Shown here piece by piece: positions 16,709-25,543 of a stretch of DNA of 64,000 bases (positions within the stretch are counted from its first letter, which is position 1; every line of letters starts with the position of its first letter). The stretch lies in assembly GCA_014360195.1 (NCBI GenBank), contig JACIXY010000009.1, positions 1 to 64,000 of the forward strand, in the 5' to 3' direction. A model generated the notes under the pieces. That model ran no database searches, was not told the DNA's origin, and saw only the letters and a list, made by a program, of their open reading frames with translations. The position numbers and the translations under genes are program-made. The stretch comes from Bacillota bacterium. Lineage in GTDB: Bacteria; Bacillota; SHA-98; UBA4971.

Positions 16709-16830
16709 CCTTGCCGGGTTGCCGGTGTTGCACTCGGGGACGGCGCCCCAAGCGGGGCGCCTTGACAAAATCCGGCCCGTCTGGCTAGGCAGCCGGATTT
16801 TGACACCCCTCGTGCAATCACCGGCAACCC
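16709..16830. repeat. nested inverted-repeat element, copy D (long core only)
   Basis: The inner arms (GGGTTGCCGGTG, CACCGGCAACCC) and the long internal module are present. The outer arms are absent. It lies between flgH and flgA. Confidence 0.8.
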
Positions 16831-16895
16831 AAGACCTCGGAAAACGAGAGAAAACTAATGACCCCATACTTAGCACCCCAAAATCAGGTAGCACG

Positions 16896-18026
16896 TCAGA
16901 TAGCACGGACCACTCGCGCCGAAATCACCTTCGCGCGAATGATCGTTCCGGACGCGGTGTTCCTCACGCGGATGCGCGCTCCCTCGCAGCCGTCCTCCAG
17001 CGCCTCTCCGGGGCTTGTGACTGTAACCCCGGCCAAAAACGCCTCGATGGTCACGGCATCGCCTTTCCGCACCAGGGGCGGCGGCTCCACGCTGGACCTC
17101 GCCACCACTCTCCCCGCCGGGATCGTGTGGCTCGCGCGCATACCCACGACGGTCGCAAGGTCAAAGGCCACGTCCTCGGGGACGCGCGCAAGGTCCCTCG
17201 TCTCCAGGCGGACATCCGATGGCCTGATGGTCTCATGCCTCTGGATGGTCCTGGCCGCCACGACAACCCCCTTCGCCACATCCACCCTCACACGCACCGG
17301 GAAGGCCCTGTAAGCCTCCCCGTCCACCAACACCGTGACCCTGACGCTCGTGCTGCCGATGAACCTCGTTGTGGGCAGGGACTCCACCTCGAGCGAAACT
17401 TCCCCTTCCGGCACGAGGACCTGCTCGTTCGGCTCAAGCAGAACGGCCACCTCCGCGTCGCGCTCGCCCCAGGGCATCTTCGCCTTCAGATAGTCCTGCA
17501 CGGCAGCCGCGATGGCGTCTGCCGTCACCGCCGCGGCCCGCGTCCTCACAACTATCGTGGTCGGGCCCGTGATGACCATGTCGCCCGGGTCAAACCCCGC
17601 CTGCCTCAGCCTGATACGGACGATGGCAAGGCTGAGCGTGCGCTCCTGCCCGGGAAACGGCGACCGGCCGATCTCGATCCCGCGCAGGCGGGCGGCGGCG
17701 TCCTCCTCGCCGGGCGGGCAGCTTATGCTCGCGATGTCCCCTAGCCTGATGACGGCCCGCCTGACCTCGACTGGGCTTGCGATCTCGATCTTCGCAATCT
17801 TCGCACGCTCCGTTGTAGCAGTCCCCGTCGCCTGGGTTGCCGTTCGGTCTGCTGATGTAGCCGCAACTGAAGGCTCCTGACCCGCCGCCACGGGGTGGCC
17901 GCCCGGGCATGCGGGGTCAGCCTGCCTTTCGCCGGCCTCCCCAAGGTAACTCGCAACGAGGACCAGCGCTGCGGCAAGGGCGACCGCCTTTCTCAGAGCG
18001 CGTCCGAGTCGTGCACCTACGCTCAT
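16896..18026 (-). CDS. flgA: flagellar P-ring assembly chaperone FlgA
   Basis: FlgA is a periplasmic chaperone for P-ring formation. It has an N-terminal hydrophobic signal (VALAAALVLVASYLGEAG), a Thr/Ala-rich stretch, and a first beta domain at about 75-190. The SAF and C-terminal domains follow, visible as VVVAARTIQRHETIRPSDVR, HTIPAGRVVARSSVEPPPLV and VRVRNTASGTIIRAKVISAR (last with small differences from the family). At about 376 residues it is longer than enterobacterial FlgA. Start codons GTG (18029) and ATG (18026) are adjacent. Confidence 0.9.
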   Translation of the reverse strand: MSVGARLGRALRKAVALAAALVLVASYLGEAGERQADPACPGGHPVAAGQEPSVAATSADRTATQATGTATTERAKIAKIEIASPVEVRRAVIRLGDIASISCPPGEEDAAARLRGIEIGRSPFPGQERTLSLAIVRIRLRQAGFDPGDMVITGPTTIVVRTRAAAVTADAIAAAVQDYLKAKMPWGERDAEVAVLLEPNEQVLVPEGEVSLEVESLPTTRFIGSTSVRVTVLVDGEAYRAFPVRVRVDVAKGVVVAARTIQRHETIRPSDVRLETRDLARVPEDVAFDLATVVGMRASHTIPAGRVVARSSVEPPPLVRKGDAVTIEAFLAGVTVTSPGEALEDGCEGARIRVRNTASGTIIRAKVISARVVRAI

Positions 18027-18050
18027 CACGCGACCATCACCCTCACCTCT

Positions 18051-18839
18051 TTAGCGCTTGAGGTTGTTGGCTATGGACAGCATGTCATCGGACGTCTGGA
18101 TGGCCTTGGAGTTCACCTCATAGGCGCGTTGGGCGATGATCATGTTGACCATCTCCTCGACCACCTTCACGTTGGACATCTCCAGGAACCCCTGGGATAT
18201 GGTCCCGAAACCCTCGAGGCCTGGGGTGCCCACCACCGGCTGGCCGGACGAGGCGGTCGCCGTGAACAAGTTGCGTCCGATGGCCGACAGGCCTGCCGGG
18301 TTCACGAACTTCGCAAGCTCGATCTTGCCGAGCTCCTGAGGCTCACTCTCGCCCGCCAGGATCACCGAGACCGTCCCGTCGGTGCCTATGGAGAGGTCCA
18401 CCGCCTCAGGGGGGATGGTAATTTCCGGCTCAATGGGAAAGCCATCGGACGTGACGATCCTGCCCTCGCTGTCCTTCTTGAACGAGCCGTCCCTTGTGTA
18501 GGCCACGGTGCCGTCCGGCATAAGCACCTGGAAGAACCCGTCGCCCTCTATCACGAGGTCCAGAGGGCCTTCGGTCTGGATGAAGTCGCCCTGGGAAAAA
18601 ATCCTCTGGATGGCAGCGGGCCTGGTGCCGAGACCGACCTCTATTCCGGCTGGCACCCTCGCCCCCTCCGCCACCGTTGACCCGGACGTGCGAAGGTTTT
18701 GGTACATGAGGTCCTGGAAGTCCACCCTGCTTCTCTTGAATCCGTATGTATTGAGGTTGGCCAGGTTGTTGGCGATGACGTCCATGTTGAGCTGCTTCGC
18801 CAGCATGCCCGTGGCCGCGCTCCATAGCGCTCGCATCAT
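18051..18839 (-). CDS. flgG: flagellar distal rod protein FlgG
   Basis: The start [20 protein letters not shown] followed by [20 protein letters not shown] is typical of FlgG, as is the ending [31 protein letters not shown]. It forms the distal rod and is exported through the flagellar type III system. The ATG at 18839 gives 262 residues, the family length. The 57-residue in-frame extension upstream is Arg-rich and is not used. flgA lies 21 bases downstream. Confidence 0.96.
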   Translation of the reverse strand: MMRALWSAATGMLAKQLNMDVIANNLANLNTYGFKRSRVDFQDLMYQNLRTSGSTVAEGARVPAGIEVGLGTRPAAIQRIFSQGDFIQTEGPLDLVIEGDGFFQVLMPDGTVAYTRDGSFKKDSEGRIVTSDGFPIEPEITIPPEAVDLSIGTDGTVSVILAGESEPQELGKIELAKFVNPAGLSAIGRNLFTATASSGQPVVGTPGLEGFGTISQGFLEMSNVKVVEEMVNMIIAQRAYEVNSKAIQTSDDMLSIANNLKR

Positions 18840-18842
18840 CTC

Positions 18843-19282
18843 TTGATCACCGCCTTCTACCGATCTCTCCTGTGTCGTGTTTCCTCTGGCCGTGCGCGGC
18901 CCACCCCTCTCGTCTCCCGTCCTCGACCGGGTTCGGCCGCGTTCTGGCCCCGTGTCCCGCCGCGTCCTGGCGCGTCTCGGCGCGCTTCGGCATGTTTTGG
19001 CGCGTCTCAACGTGTTGCCCTACGTTCTGCCGTCTTATGTAAACAACAAGGACGACCCAGACCCCTGCGGCGCGCGCCGCACGCCGCACAGCCATCGGGA
19101 GAGCCGTCCCGAAAACCCCGAAAACCCGAATCCCGCAGCTACGTAGCCATGTAGCCGTGCAGCCATGCAGCCACGCAGCGCCCGGGGTCGAGCTATCCTC
19201 CATCCTCACGTCCTGTCGGGGCCGCCTCAGTCGCTCAGCGGCCCGTGGCCTCCGCTTGCGCGGTCCAGCCATCTTGACGGAC
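18843..19282. other. flgF-flgG spacer with short tandem repeats
   Basis: 440 bases with no gene I can support on either strand. At 19137-19176 five 8-bp units of the form AGCYRYGY (AGCTACGT, AGCCATGT, AGCCGTGC, AGCCATGC, AGCCACGC) are joined head to tail. At about 18960-19015 a looser repeat of GGCGCGTCTC occurs. Such a wide gap is unusual between flgF and flgG. Confidence 0.6.
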
Positions 19283-20056
19283 TCAAGCCACTCTCCCAAC
19301 GTCGTTTATCGACTTGTCAAGCGTCTGGTCCAGGAACCATATCACCCTCTGACACGTTTCATACGCCCGCATCCCGGCGATCATCTGGACCATCTCTGTC
19401 ACGGCGCTCACGTTGGACATCTCGAGGAACCCTTGCCGCACGAGGACTCCGTCCGCCGCGCCGAGCGAGCGTGCCGCCCCGGGAGGCGCCACGAACAGGC
19501 CGCCGCCGGTTTTCCTCAGCAAGGAGCGGCCGTCGAAGGTCACGAGCCTGAGCCTGTCCACAATCTGGCCGTCCACCGCCACCCGGCCGTCGCCGCGCAC
19601 CTCCACCTCGCCGCCGGAAGGGATGACTATCCGCCCGGACTCGCCGAGCACCGGCATGCCATCCATCGTCACAAGCTCGCCCCTGGCATTGAGCGTGAAC
19701 GAGCCGTTGCGCGTGTACGCCTCTCCTTCCGGGGCCTCGACCACGAAGTACCCGTCGCCCTGGATAGCAAGGTCGAGCGGCGCGCCGGTCTCGATGATCG
19801 GCCCCTCGCTACGGTCGAACCCCGTCCCCCTGACATACGCCCCGGATCCCAACCTGCCTATAGGGACGGTCCTCGCCAGGCGCCACGCGCCCTGGTCCTC
19901 CACGCGGACCGCCATCTCATCGGCGAAGGCACCCACGAGCGCGACGTCCTTCTTGTAGCCCGGCGTGTCCACGTTGGCGAGATTCTGCGCGATGACGTCC
20001 TGCTGAAGCATCCCTGCGACCATGCCGGATGCTGCCGCATAAAGCCCCCGAACCAA
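19283..20056 (-). CDS. flgF: flagellar rod protein FlgF
   Basis: A rod/hook/HAP family protein: the start VRGLYAAASGMVAGMLQQDV, IAQNLANVDTPGYKKD, and the ending [20 protein letters not shown] with MRAYETCQRVIWFLDQTLDK. The order flgF-flgG and its length of 257 residues support FlgF, although FlgF and FlgG are hard to tell apart by eye. The TTG at 20056 has AAGGAGGTGA just upstream and is preferred to the ATG at 20095. It is the first gene of the minus-strand cluster. Confidence 0.9.
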   Translation of the reverse strand: MVRGLYAAASGMVAGMLQQDVIAQNLANVDTPGYKKDVALVGAFADEMAVRVEDQGAWRLARTVPIGRLGSGAYVRGTGFDRSEGPIIETGAPLDLAIQGDGYFVVEAPEGEAYTRNGSFTLNARGELVTMDGMPVLGESGRIVIPSGGEVEVRGDGRVAVDGQIVDRLRLVTFDGRSLLRKTGGGLFVAPPGAARSLGAADGVLVRQGFLEMSNVSAVTEMVQMIAGMRAYETCQRVIWFLDQTLDKSINDVGRVA

Positions 20057-20690
20057 CTCGTCACCTCCTTCCCCGTCAGGGTGCCTTTCCGGCACCCGCC
20101 GTTTGCCGAACCTGGCATCTGCCGCTTGACTTGATTCTCCATTCGACCGCTATCCGACCGTGCACGTCTTTCACGTCCACGTCGCACGGCTTACCCGGCC
20201 TCCAGCCGCGCGCAGGCCACAGGCCGGAATCCCTTGCCTCCGCAGGTCCCGCTCCACGCAGCTGCATATCCAACCCATAAAAGTAGGAGGAGCAAATGGG
20301 AGCGGCAAAGGGCCCTTCTGCCTTGAGCGGAGAACATTCGCTCCGTACGTCAAGCAACTCCCGTGCCAGTGCTTACAGAAGCAGGCGCCAGTGCGGCGGT
20401 CAACAGAAAAGCAGCAGACACAATGCCTGCCGCCTCGCCGCGGCGTTTCATTCTCTGGGGCCTTGCGGCGCTCCCCTTGCAGAAGTCTCTGCTCGGGTGA
20501 GCAAGATTTGCCCACCCCGGGGCACAACTGAAGGTTCCCTCCTATGACATGCTGATATCCAGCGCCACCTCAGAAGCCGCCCAGGCATCTGCGATCCGCG
20601 ATCGTTCCGGCTGTGCAGGAAATGGCGCCCGTGGCCGAGAATACAAGACACAGGTGACTTTGCGAGCACGCGGAAATGGAGGGACGCGCC
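20057..20690. other. divergent intergenic region between flgF and the CheW-Cache gene
   Basis: About 630 bases that must hold the promoter of the flagellar/chemotaxis cluster (leftward) and of the CheW-Cache gene (rightward). I could not identify a convincing sigma-28 or sigma-A box. AGGAGGAGCAAATG at 20286-20298 would allow an 83-residue frame to 20547, but its Ser/Arg-rich product looks non-coding. A hairpin GGGTGAGCAA / TTGCCCACCC lies near 20498-20520. Confidence 0.4.
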
Positions 20691-21524
20691 ATGAACGTGC
20701 TCCTGGTCTCGGCAGGTGAAAGCTTGTACGGGCTTCCACTCGACAACGTGGTGGAGGTTGTACGGGCGCTGCGTTCCGACGTAAAGACCGCGAAAGGCAA
20801 GGCCGCCATGAGGGTCCGGGAAAGGGTGGTCCCCCTCGTCTGGCTCGCCGACGTGTTCGCCTCGCCCGGCGCACAACGCGAGGGGAGCTTTCACGATCTC
20901 TCCCACGATCTCTCCCTCGACGAGGCCATTGAGAAAGCCAGGCCTGTGCTGGAGAAGGCCGCCCGGGACCCTCGGGTGGCATCCATGGACCCGCGCACTG
21001 CGCTGGCAACGCTCGGTGAATTGCTCGAGGCGCATCGGTTTCTGGAAGTTGCGTTCGTTGTGAGAGGGGACGGTCGCGTCATCGCCGGCCCGATCGCGAG
21101 GGAAGGAATCGAGATTGCCGCCGGGCTAGACGTGACTGGCCAGGACTGGTCTGCGCGGTCATGGTTCCGAAACGCCATGCAGGGCGCAACGTACGTTTCC
21201 GAGAAATATGTATCCGCCGCCACCGACTCGGTCTGCGTCACGGTTTCAACGCCAGTAAAGGATGCGTCCGGCACGGTGCTAGGGGTGATCGGTGCGGACG
21301 TTTCAGCAGCCGTCGTGAGGGACCGGCTTTACGTGGTGATCGTGAACGACGGAGCGCGCCAGGTCGGCGTGGTGGTAGACAAGATCGTAGGCAAGCGCGA
21401 CGTGGAGGTCGAGCCTTTGTCGTCCGCGTTCGCAGGCCCGAACCTCCTCGGCACGGCGGTGCTCGACGATGGGGCCATTGCCATGATCGCGGACATGGAA
21501 GGGGTCATGAGGGCCGCATCATGA
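20691..21524 (+). CDS. CheW-type adaptor with an inserted Cache/PDC sensor domain
   Basis: A 277-residue soluble protein. Residues 1-58 match the first half of a CheW/CheA-P5 beta-barrel (SLYGLPLDNVVEVVRALRS, RVRERVVPLVWLADVF). Residues 212-277 match the second half (RQVGVVVDKIVGKRDVEVEP, LLGTAVLDDGAIAMIADMEG). Between them lies a helix-rich part (about 75-113) and a Cache-like core at 117-206: VVRGDGRVIAGPI, LDVTGQDWSARSWFRNAMQG, ATYVSEKYVS, VTVSTPVKDASGTVLGVIGA. Cache domains normally sit outside the membrane in receptors. Here there is no signal or TM segment. I infer a cytoplasmic adaptor that binds a small ligand. The ATG at 20691 follows GGAGGG. Confidence 0.85.
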   Translation: MNVLLVSAGESLYGLPLDNVVEVVRALRSDVKTAKGKAAMRVRERVVPLVWLADVFASPGAQREGSFHDLSHDLSLDEAIEKARPVLEKAARDPRVASMDPRTALATLGELLEAHRFLEVAFVVRGDGRVIAGPIAREGIEIAAGLDVTGQDWSARSWFRNAMQGATYVSEKYVSAATDSVCVTVSTPVKDASGTVLGVIGADVSAAVVRDRLYVVIVNDGARQVGVVVDKIVGKRDVEVEPLSSAFAGPNLLGTAVLDDGAIAMIADMEGVMRAAS

Positions 21525-21585
21525 GGCCTGCGGCTGCGGACGCGCTACGGACCTGCCCCGGACCTGTTGCGGACCTGTTACGGAC

Positions 21586-22092
21586 CTACGGTCCCCTCCC
21601 TTCCCCGTCCCGACCCCGGTCCCGGCGGTCTCGGTCCGGGTCCCCGTCCCCTGTGCTTTCGCGTTCCCACCCGAACACGCGAGACCTCTCGCGCCGCTCG
21701 CGGGGGTAGATCGTGTGCTTCCAGTACCACGGCGCGTTGGGGTCTTTGAGCTGGCGCTTCGACCTGGGGAGCCTGTACAGCTCGTACTCCGCCACGAGCC
21801 ACCAGTGAAAGTCGGGGATCCTCCGCCCCGGGTTCGGGGGCCGGAACTCCCGGCAGAGCTGGAACGCTCCCATGTCCGTGATGACAAGGTAATACTTGTG
21901 GGGGCGGTCCCAGTATTGTTTTAGTATGTGGAGTATTCGATAACATTCGTCTCCCCACCAGAAGCACACGGGCTCGGGAGTCGGGGGATACCTGAACCCC
22001 ACGAGGACGGGCGCGTTTATGACCCTTACAACCCTCCGGAAGCCCTTGGCGTGTATCTGGATGCGGGGCTTTTTCTTCTGGGTTTTCCCCAT
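21586..22092 (-). CDS. uncharacterised protein, DUF6504-like
   Basis: A 168-residue protein with no recognised catalytic motif. The middle resembles the small DUF6504 family in pattern: VCFWWGDECYRILHILKQYW, YYLVITDMGAFQLCREF, WWLVAEYELYRL. The N terminus (about 1-25) is very basic and the C-terminal 35 residues are Arg/Asp/Gly-rich, encoded by a simple repeat. It has a good start: GGAGGAGGG seven bases before the ATG. It faces the CheW-Cache gene and is divergent from murD. The function is unknown and the family match is tentative. Confidence 0.6.
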   Translation of the reverse strand: MGKTQKKKPRIQIHAKGFRRVVRVINAPVLVGFRYPPTPEPVCFWWGDECYRILHILKQYWDRPHKYYLVITDMGAFQLCREFRPPNPGRRIPDFHWWLVAEYELYRLPRSKRQLKDPNAPWYWKHTIYPRERRERSRVFGWERESTGDGDPDRDRRDRGRDGEGRGP

Positions 22093-22244
22093 ACGGGAGC
22101 CCTCCTCCGGAAAGGATACAGAGGGATAAAGAGGGGTTTAAGGGATCGCGTTTGCTTTAAGGGATCGCGTTTGCAACAATGGCGCTTGCGAGGTCTCGTC
22201 CATATTCTATCGCAATTGCGTAACGTATGGAAAGGGCGAGTTCC

Positions 22245-23639
22245 ATGACTGAGAAGCAGAGGGATTATGTGGCAGGATTCAGGGGCAAGAGCGCGGCTGT
22301 GCTGGGCATCGGCGCGAGCAACGCCCCGGTGATAAAGTTCCTCGTCGAGGCGGGCGCAAGGGTGACCGCGTGCGACATGAAGACGAAGGAAGAGCTCGGG
22401 GACGCGTACAAGAAAGTCGCCGATCTCCCTGTTGAGTTCAGGCTCGGACCCGGATATCTCGACGGGCTTGAGGGCTTCGACATGGTGTTTCCGACCCCGG
22501 GGATGCCCCTCGATCTCCCGGAACTTGTAAAGGCAAGGGAGCGCGGAGCCAGGCAGTCGAATGAGGTCGGCCTCTTCCTGGATCTTTGCGAGGCGCCGGT
22601 GGTTGGGATCACGGGGAGCGACGGCAAGACCACCACGACGACGCTGGTGAGTGAGGTCCTGCAAGCCGCAGGCAAGAAGGTATTCACTGGAGGCAACATC
22701 GGGAACCCGCTCCTTTCCGAGGTCTTCGACATCACCCCGGACTCCATCGTGGTGCTCGAGCTATCTAGTTTTCAGTTGCAACCGGTATCGAAGAGCCCCC
22801 ACATCGGCGTGGTTCTGAATCTCGCCGCAAACCACCTGGACCATCACAGGTCCATGGAGGAGTACGCGGAGGCCAAGAAGAATATCTTCAGGCACCAGAG
22901 ACCGGACGACTTCGCCGTGCTGAACTTCGACAACGCCTACACGCGCGCCATGGGGGACGAGTGCCCGGGGCATCGGATCTTTTTCTCGCGACAGTGCGAG
23001 ATGCCGGGAGGCGCTTTCTTGCGTGGCGACGACATCGTCGTCGCCGTCCACGGTCGGGAGGAAGTCGCCGCCAGCCGCAGCGATATCCGCATCCCCGGCG
23101 AGCACAACGTGGAGAACGTGCTCGCGGTGGCAGCCGTCACGGCGCTTTGCGGGTGCGACTTTGCGGCCCTACGTCAGGTGCTGCGCGAATTCAGGGGAGT
23201 TGCGCACCGCATCGAGTTCGTCGCAGAGGTGGGCGGCGTCAGATTCTATGATGACTCCATCGCCACGACGCCGAGCCGCGCCGTCGCGGGCCTCCGGTCA
23301 TTCCGCGAGCCTGTGGTGGTCATAGCGGGCGGGTCCGGCAAGAACGTGCCGTTCGACGAGTTTGCCGACGCGGCCGTGGAGCGGGCGAAGGCCGTGGTGC
23401 TGGTGGGCGAGACAGCCCCCCGGATCCGCGCCGCCATTGAGGAGGCGCAGGCAAGGCGCGGGAAGGTCGTGCGGGTGGTCGAAGCCCGCAGCTTCGAGGA
23501 GGCAGTCCACCTCGCCGCACACGAGGCCGCTCCGGGGGATGTAGTGCTCCTGTCGCCTGCGTGCGCAAGTTTCGACATGTTCAGGAACTACAAGGAGCGC
23601 GGGGACAGGTTCAAGGAGATCGTGCAGACGATGAGATGA
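22245..23639 (+). CDS. murD: UDP-N-acetylmuramoyl-L-alanine--D-glutamate ligase MurD
   Basis: This cytoplasmic enzyme adds D-glutamate to UDP-MurNAc-L-Ala with ATP. The N-terminal UDP-binding domain ([20 protein letters not shown]) is followed by the ATP-binding loop [19 protein letters not shown], the ELSSFQL segment, and [20 protein letters not shown]. The Mur C-terminal domain has [28 protein letters not shown] and [20 protein letters not shown]. The ATG at 22245 is chosen over 22227 because AAAGGGCGA precedes it. folD follows closely, with a frame that overlaps the stop. Confidence 0.95.
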   Translation: MTEKQRDYVAGFRGKSAAVLGIGASNAPVIKFLVEAGARVTACDMKTKEELGDAYKKVADLPVEFRLGPGYLDGLEGFDMVFPTPGMPLDLPELVKARERGARQSNEVGLFLDLCEAPVVGITGSDGKTTTTTLVSEVLQAAGKKVFTGGNIGNPLLSEVFDITPDSIVVLELSSFQLQPVSKSPHIGVVLNLAANHLDHHRSMEEYAEAKKNIFRHQRPDDFAVLNFDNAYTRAMGDECPGHRIFFSRQCEMPGGAFLRGDDIVVAVHGREEVAASRSDIRIPGEHNVENVLAVAAVTALCGCDFAALRQVLREFRGVAHRIEFVAEVGGVRFYDDSIATTPSRAVAGLRSFREPVVVIAGGSGKNVPFDEFADAAVERAKAVVLVGETAPRIRAAIEEAQARRGKVVRVVEARSFEEAVHLAAHEAAPGDVVLLSPACASFDMFRNYKERGDRFKEIVQTMR

Positions 23640-23674
23640 AAGAAACTACGGAACAGTGGGAGGGGTTTGCGGAG

Positions 23675-24544
23675 ATGGCTGCGACAATCATTGACGGCAA
23701 GGCTGTGGCGAAGGACGTCCGCACCGAGGTGGCTGCCGGGGTGGAGGAGTTCACAAAAGCGCACGGGTTCCCGCCGGGGCTCGCGGTGGTCATCGTGGGC
23801 GACGACCCGGCGTCCCGGGTATACGTGGACAGCAAGAAGAAGATGTGCCACACTCTGGGGATCTACTCCGAGGAACATGCGCTTCCGGCCACGGCTACCC
23901 AGGACGAGTTGCTCGCGCTCATCAGGCGGCTGAACGAAGACTCGAAGATCCATGGGATTCTTGTGCAATTGCCTCTTCCCGATCATCTCGATGAAGGACA
24001 GGTGCTGGAGGCCATCGACCCACGCAAGGACGTGGACGGGTTTCACCCCGTGAACGTAGGCAAGCTTCTGGTGGGGGCTGAGTGTTTCGTGCCATGCACG
24101 CCGGCGGGCATCCTTGAGCTCATCAAGAGGACCGGCGTGGAGATCAAGGGCAAGCGCGCCGTCGTGGTCGGGCGAAGCAATATCGTGGGCAAGCCGGTGG
24201 CCATCTTGCTCCTCGCCGAGCATGCCACGGTGACCGTGTGCCACTCGCGCACTCGTGACCTCCCGGCGGTCTGCCGCGAGGCCGATATCCTGGTGGTCGC
24301 CATCGGCAAGCCCGAGATGGTTGACGCAAGCTACATCAAGCCCGGCGCCGTGGTGATCGACGTCGGCGTCAACGAGGTGGGCACCAGCGAGAGCGGCAAG
24401 CGCAAGCTGGTGGGTGACGTGAAGTTCGACTCCGCAGCCGAGGTTGCCGGCTACATCACGCCTGTCCCAGGCGGTGTCGGGCCGATGACCATAGCGATGC
24501 TCATGAAGAACACGCTGGTTGCGGCCAAGAGGGCTCTACGCTGA
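23675..24544 (+). CDS. folD: bifunctional methylenetetrahydrofolate dehydrogenase/cyclohydrolase FolD
   Basis: FolD interconverts methylene-, methenyl- and formyl-tetrahydrofolate. About 289 residues, starting [18 protein letters not shown] after Met. Family motifs are [20 protein letters not shown] (with the catalytic Lys), [34 protein letters not shown], the nucleotide-binding [18 protein letters not shown] and [18 protein letters not shown]. The ATG at 23675 follows GGGAGGGG. An ATG at 23636 overlapping the murD stop is also in frame. One-carbon metabolism by FolD fits with the CO dehydrogenase at the right end, but the gene is nearly universal. Confidence 0.96.
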   Translation: MAATIIDGKAVAKDVRTEVAAGVEEFTKAHGFPPGLAVVIVGDDPASRVYVDSKKKMCHTLGIYSEEHALPATATQDELLALIRRLNEDSKIHGILVQLPLPDHLDEGQVLEAIDPRKDVDGFHPVNVGKLLVGAECFVPCTPAGILELIKRTGVEIKGKRAVVVGRSNIVGKPVAILLLAEHATVTVCHSRTRDLPAVCREADILVVAIGKPEMVDASYIKPGAVVIDVGVNEVGTSESGKRKLVGDVKFDSAAEVAGYITPVPGGVGPMTIAMLMKNTLVAAKRALR

Positions 24545-24728
24545 CCAGCGCCTGAGTGAGAGTGCAGCTCCCAGTCACCCCGGGGCACCCCGGGGTGGCA
24601 GCCTCTGTACACCACAATTGTTGCGCCCACCCGGTCCCTGCCTCGGCGTTGCACATGTGCGCACGGAACTGTATACTTCAAATTGCAGGAACCCCAGGTG
24701 CACGAGGCTTCGCATGAGGTCCGGTGCA

Positions 24729-24790
24729 GCATGACAGGATATGCGGCAGGATGTGCAGCACAATGTGCGGCAGAATGTGTGGCTGGGTAT
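24729..24790. repeat. 14-bp imperfect tandem repeat
   Basis: Units of the form GCRGCANNATGTGC are repeated three to four times. The remainder of 24545-24850 shows no gene. It contains GTGAGAGTGCAG near 24555, which resembles an outer arm of the nested inverted-repeat family, but no partner arm. Confidence 0.5.
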
Positions 24791-24852
24791 GCGGCCCGTT
24801 ACAGGTAGGTATTAGGTATCCGGGCTCGCAGGTCCCGCGGCGCCGGGTGCGC

Positions 24853-24882
24853 GGAACTTTTGAAGTTGCGTTGCGTTCCTAA
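24853..24882 (+). promoter_or_regulatory. probable ECF (sigma-E-like) promoter of the rpoE-type operon
   Basis: GGAACTT at 24853-24859, a 16-base spacer, then TTCCTAA at 24876-24882, about 57 bases before the sigma factor start. GGAACTT with a 16-base spacer is the usual -35 pattern for ECF sigma factors of the sigma-E type, so the operon is probably autoregulated. Confidence 0.6.
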
Positions 24883-24938
24883 TGAGTGATTGAGGCCCCG
24901 GCACGGCGCCGGGATGGCCGGGAAGCGGGTGGTTGGGC

Positions 24939-25538
24939 ATGCTGAACACAGAGGCCCTTGCCGGAGTCCGTTACAGGGAAAACGATGTGCGGGCCTTCGA
25001 GGAGCTTGTCAGACGCTATGATCGAAAGCTGTATAACGTCGCACTCAGGCTGACGGGAAACCCTGACGAGGCAAAAGATCTGGCGCAGGAAGCCCTGCTA
25101 CGGGCCTATCGAGGCTTCAGCAGGTTCCAGCTGGGCACATCGTTTGAGAAGTGGCTCTTCCGGATCGCGTCGAACCTTTACATTGACAGGCTTCGAAAGC
25201 AGCGTAACGTCAGGTTCGAGTCGCTGGATGAGCCGGTCCCCACCGCAAGCGGCCAGGTCGAGAAAGCACTGCCCGACTGGTCCAACAACCCGGAGGACGT
25301 CGCCGAACAAAACGAGCTCGCCGATGAGATCCAGGCGGCTCTCCAGTCCCTGCCAATCAACTACCGGCTGGCCGTGATCCTGTATGACCTCGAGGGCTTT
25401 TCCTACGAGGAGATCAGCGGGATACTGAGGTGCTCCATCGGCACCGTAAGATCGCGCATACACAGAGGCCGAAGGCTTCTACGCGAGAAACTCGCACCGT
25501 ACGTGAAGCCAGCGGCCGCGGCTGGGGCCAGGTGGTGA
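24939..25538 (+). CDS. rpoE: RNA polymerase ECF sigma factor, SigE/RpoE-like
   Basis: A 199-residue group 4 sigma factor. Region 2: FEELVRRYDRKLYNVALRLT, DEAKDLAQEALLRAYRGF, FEKWLFRIASNLYIDRLRKQ. Region 4: LQSLPINYRLAVILYDLEGF, SYEEISGILRCSIGTVRSRI. The ATG at 24939 is preferred over a TTG at 24933. The stop codon overlaps an in-frame GTG of the anti-sigma gene. Together with the next three genes it forms an envelope-stress module, as in the proteobacterial rpoE-rseA-rseB and degP set (family knowledge). Confidence 0.94.
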   Translation: MLNTEALAGVRYRENDVRAFEELVRRYDRKLYNVALRLTGNPDEAKDLAQEALLRAYRGFSRFQLGTSFEKWLFRIASNLYIDRLRKQRNVRFESLDEPVPTASGQVEKALPDWSNNPEDVAEQNELADEIQAALQSLPINYRLAVILYDLEGFSYEEISGILRCSIGTVRSRIHRGRRLLREKLAPYVKPAAAAGARW

Positions 25539-25543
25539 TCGCA

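Noticed and set aside
20340-20540. Cyclic di-GMP riboswitch upstream of the CheW-Cache gene
   Set aside because: The region has hairpins, but I could not find the conserved aptamer blocks in order.
20296-20547. Small protein gene after AGGAGGAGCAA
   Set aside because: The binding site is good, but the 83-residue product is Ser/Arg/Cys-rich without secondary-structure pattern. Possible, but not supportable.
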